From the NCBI GenBank assembly GCA_016295505.1, contig JAEDLC010000078.1:1-8403 (forward strand): 8,403 nt of DNA. Reading direction: 5' to 3'. This document shows, piece by piece, positions 6,239 through 8,403 of this stretch. Each line of letters begins with the position of its first letter. Position 1 is the first letter of the stretch. Source of the DNA: Dorea sp. (GTDB lineage Bacteria; Bacillota_A; Clostridia; Lachnospirales; Lachnospiraceae). Below the pieces are notes generated by a model, which was given only the letters and a program-made list of their open reading frames with translations, had not been told where the DNA came from and did not search any database. The translations under genes and the position numbers were made by a program.

Positions 6239-8320
6239 ATGAAAAAAATTATGAAAAAAAGAGTGTTTGCAGGATCCATGGCGGCAGTGATGACAGCCGC
6301 GATGACCGGAACCTGTATCTGTCAGAATTCCCTGAATGTGAAGGCCGAGGATAAAAAAGAAGATGTTGAGGAACTAAAAGAAACGGCAAAGAAGGTACTG
6401 GGAGACAGTACGGCAACTGATTCCGGAGAAGTATACAAGGATGAATCCGTATATGTAAAGGCGGATACTTCCGGAAACGTAAACAGCACAACGGTTACTG
6501 AGTGGCTGAAGAATCCGGGAGAAGGAACCTTTGAAGATACTTCGGAACTAAAAGATATTAAAAATATCAAGGGTGAGGAAGTCTTTCAGGAAAGCGGCAG
6601 TGGACAGCTTACTTGGGAAGCCGATGGAAAGGACATCTATTATCAGGGAACGACAGAGAAAGAGATGCCTGTGGAAGTAAAGATATCATATAAGCTGGAT
6701 GGAAATGAGATCGCACCGGAAGATCTTCAGGGAAAGGATGGAAAAGTAGAGATCACCTTTGATTATGAGAATAATGCAAAACAGTTGGTGGATGTGAACG
6801 GGGAACAGGAGGAGATGTATACACCGTTTACCATGGTGACGGCTCTGATGCTTCCGACGGACGAATATCAGAATGTTACGCTAGATCACGGTAAGATCAT
6901 ATCCGACGCAGATAAGAACATTGTTGTCGGCATTGCATTTCCGGGACTTGAGGAAAATCTGAAGCTGGAAGGGACAGACTTTGAGATTCCTGACAGTGTT
7001 ACGATCACGGCAGATGTGGAAAATGCATCTGTAGGACCGACGATTACGGTAGCATCCAGTGAGATCCTGGATCAGTTTGACTTCAGTGATGTCAAAGACT
7101 TTGACAGTCTGGAAGACTCGGTGGAGGAGCTGGAAAATGCCGCAGATCAGCTGGTAGACGGCTCCAGGGATGCATCGGATGGCGCAAGGGCCTTATCGGA
7201 TGGATCCGGAACACTCGCGGATGGGACTGAAGCACTTGCGGATGGCATCCATACACTGAATGAGAAAAGTGGTTCTCTGATCGGCGGCGTCAGTGCTCTG
7301 GCGAACGGAGTATCTGCCTATACAGATGGTGTGGGAACGCTGGCGAAGGGAAGTCAGGAACTGAAAGCCGGAGCGGATGCTCTGAAGGCCGGAGCAGCGG
7401 GCGCACAGGCAGGAATCAAGGCGGCAAAAGACGGAGCAGATCAGCTGGCAGCAGGATATACCGATGAGGAAAGTGGAGCAGTTGCAGGCGCCAATGCACT
7501 GAGTGCAGGAGTACAGCAGTTAAGTGACAGCCTGGGAAGTGCATCTTCCATAAGTCTGACAGAGGAGCAGAAAGTCATGATCACAGGCATGGCCGAACAG
7601 ATGGCACAGACAGCAGCAGATGCCATGCCGGAAGAGGCATTTCCAAGTATAGAGGCAAAGCAGATGTATGTCAGCAATCTGAGCGCAGGATATGCCGATG
7701 TGCTTATGCAGCAGTTTACGAATACGATGAATACCACAGCAGATGCAGTGAAACAACAGATCAAAAGTAATGTCGATGCACAACTGCTCCCGGGAGCACA
7801 GCGTCTTTCTTCGGGAATCGGAACATTGAGCGAAGGAACGCTGGCACTTCAACAGGGTCTGAATCAGCTCTATGCAGGAAGCGATGCATTGGTACAGGGA
7901 ACAGACAGTCTTTGTCAGGGAACAGCCGCACTCAAGCAGGGAACAGAGCAATTGAATCAGAACAGTGAAAGCTTAAGATCCGGTTCGGCAGCATTGAAGG
8001 ATGGCAGCATGCAGCTTGTCGGTGGAGTACAAAAGCTTTCATCCGGTGCTTCCCAGGTGGCATCCGGCGCAGGCAAGCTGTCAGATGGAGCAGGGGCACT
8101 TGCAGAAGGGAATCTGGCACTTGCAGAAGGCATGGCAGAATTCAAAACTTCCGGCATCGATCAGCTGACAGGTATCTTTCACGGAGATATCCGGAATGTA
8201 ACGGCAAGACTGGAAGCAATGACAAAGCTGGGGCAGGACTATCAGTCATTTGCCGGAATCAGAGACGGCATGAAGGGAAGCACTAGATTCATCATCGAGA
8301 CAGAAGGTGTAGATAAATAA
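6239..8320 (+). CDS. Secreted LxxG heptad-repeat protein paired with the MMPL transporter (YhgE/Pip-like repeats)
   Basis: Exported protein of 693 residues and unknown biochemical function. A basic, hydrophobic signal peptide (MKKIMKKRVF, then an Ala/Met-rich core) ends with a likely type I cleavage site at VKA-ED (after 36). Residues about 40-280 look like beta-rich extracellular domains, including KEMPVEVKISYKLDGNEI. The rest carries two arrays of a seven-residue LxxGxxx repeat: 15 in-register units at 305-409 (about three more to 434) and 17 at 516-634. Between them is a charged helical segment (435-515) without the repeat. Such heptads are the X-X-X-Leu-X-X-Gly family known from YhgE/Pip-type proteins. 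There is no LPxTG motif and no C-terminal membrane helix; the end is a short GSTRFIIETEG segment. It lies 11 bp after the transporter gene, so a role as pump accessory or cell-wall-spanning stalk is inferred, not shown. It could also be a cell-surface protein unrelated to transport. Confidence 0.85.
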   Translation: MKKIMKKRVFAGSMAAVMTAAMTGTCICQNSLNVKAEDKKEDVEELKETAKKVLGDSTATDSGEVYKDESVYVKADTSGNVNSTTVTEWLKNPGEGTFEDTSELKDIKNIKGEEVFQESGSGQLTWEADGKDIYYQGTTEKEMPVEVKISYKLDGNEIAPEDLQGKDGKVEITFDYENNAKQLVDVNGEQEEMYTPFTMVTALMLPTDEYQNVTLDHGKIISDADKNIVVGIAFPGLEENLKLEGTDFEIPDSVTITADVENASVGPTITVASSEILDQFDFSDVKDFDSLEDSVEELENAADQLVDGSRDASDGARALSDGSGTLADGTEALADGIHTLNEKSGSLIGGVSALANGVSAYTDGVGTLAKGSQELKAGADALKAGAAGAQAGIKAAKDGADQLAAGYTDEESGAVAGANALSAGVQQLSDSLGSASSISLTEEQKVMITGMAEQMAQTAADAMPEEAFPSIEAKQMYVSNLSAGYADVLMQQFTNTMNTTADAVKQQIKSNVDAQLLPGAQRLSSGIGTLSEGTLALQQGLNQLYAGSDALVQGTDSLCQGTAALKQGTEQLNQNSESLRSGSAALKDGSMQLVGGVQKLSSGASQVASGAGKLSDGAGALAEGNLALAEGMAEFKTSGIDQLTGIFHGDIRNVTARLEAMTKLGQDYQSFAGIRDGMKGSTRFIIETEGVDK
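7151..7465 (+). repeat. Heptad array 1 (15 coding units of 21 bp)
   Basis: Codons 305-409 read as 15 consecutive seven-residue units with Leu (or Ala/Tyr) first and Gly fourth, for example LVDGSRD, LSDGSGT, LADGTEA, LAKGSQE and LKAGADA. One unit (340-346, LNEKSGS) lacks the glycine. After a four-residue phase shift, about three further units reach residue 434. The DNA units are diverged, so this is a protein-level repeat. Confidence 0.9.
7784..8140 (+). repeat. Heptad array 2 (17 coding units of 21 bp)
   Basis: Codons 516-634 read as 17 unbroken units, for example LLPGAQR, LSSGIGT, LYAGSDA, LVQGTDS, LKQGTEQ and LSDGAGA. Only the unit at 572-578 (LNQNSES) lacks glycine. The last two units (621-634) share an identical 14-bp DNA segment 21 bp apart (8096-8109 and 8117-8130), a sign of recent unit duplication. 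Confidence 0.9.
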
Positions 8321-8344
8321 TCTGTGATTATATTGGATAGAATT

Positions 8345-8390
8345 AAGAGGATTGTAAGATGTCTGAAAAGATGTTTTACAATCTTCTTTT
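8345..8390 (+). terminator. Rho-independent terminator of the mmpL operon
   Basis: A 13-bp stem pairs 8345-8357 with 8376-8388, with one wobble (8349/8384), and may extend by two or three weaker pairs. The 3' arm runs into TTCTTTT (8384-8390). It starts 24 bp after the stop of the heptad-repeat gene and closes the two-gene operon. The remaining bases to the window edge show no gene. Confidence 0.82.
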
Positions 8391-8403
8391 GCTGTTTGCA
8401 GAA

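Noticed and set aside
6302..6319. Possible lipoprotein signal at residues 22-27 of the heptad protein (MTGTC)
   Set aside because: The residue before Cys26 is Thr, not Gly, Ala or Ser, and a good type I site (VKA-ED) lies ten residues later.
7151..8140. 21-bp periodicity resembling a tandem array or CRISPR
   Set aside because: The period equals seven codons, units are diverged at the DNA level and stay in frame, and there are no spacers; it is a protein heptad repeat.

Overview
The window looks like chromosomal DNA of a low-to-mid GC Gram-positive bacterium of the class Clostridia, most likely Lachnospiraceae. This is inferred from strong AGGAGG-type ribosome binding sites, short intergenic regions with hairpin/T-tract terminators, and the protein families present (a two-TM MerR regulator followed by a YbjQ protein, and an MMPL pump followed by a secreted LxxG-heptad protein). 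No mobile element, CRISPR array, rRNA or tRNA gene was seen.

Layout. (1) Bases 1-2250 are a translation-quality operon: the C-terminal part of arginyl-tRNA synthetase (argS, cut by the window edge), then 7 bp later a long-form alanyl-tRNA editing protein (AlaX-L), closed by a terminator. (2) Bases 2287-3352 are a two-gene unit. It is preceded by a textbook MerR-type promoter: a perfect 7-bp dyad inside a 19-bp spacer. The unit encodes a MerR regulator with two C-terminal membrane helices and an overlapping small YbjQ/UPF0145 protein. It ends in a long hairpin that also lies just behind the convergent tetR gene. (3) Bases 3364-8390 are a TetR-controlled envelope/efflux locus. tetR is on the minus strand. 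Divergent from it is an operon of an MMPL/RND transporter (691 aa) and a secreted protein (693 aa) dominated by two runs of LxxG heptads, closed by a terminator.

How the parts work together. The 170-bp tetR/mmpL intergenic region holds three copies of a TGAC-N5-GTCA dyad. Two of them form a perfect 19-bp inverted repeat, and each contains the -35 box of one of two mirror-image promoters. The third sits just downstream of the predicted mmpL start point. This strongly suggests that the TetR protein represses both itself and the pump operon. The pump has both transmembrane Asp-Tyr pairs expected of a proton-driven RND transporter. Its operon partner is predicted to be an exported, elongated helical protein, so a pump plus cell-wall-spanning accessory is the leading hypothesis. 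The substrate cannot be read from the sequence.

The points most worth a second look are the MerR regulator that appears to be tethered to the membrane and to control its own unusual promoter, a strong in-frame internal ribosome binding site that could make its membrane domain separately, the triple-operator divergent promoter, and the MMPL-heptad protein pair.
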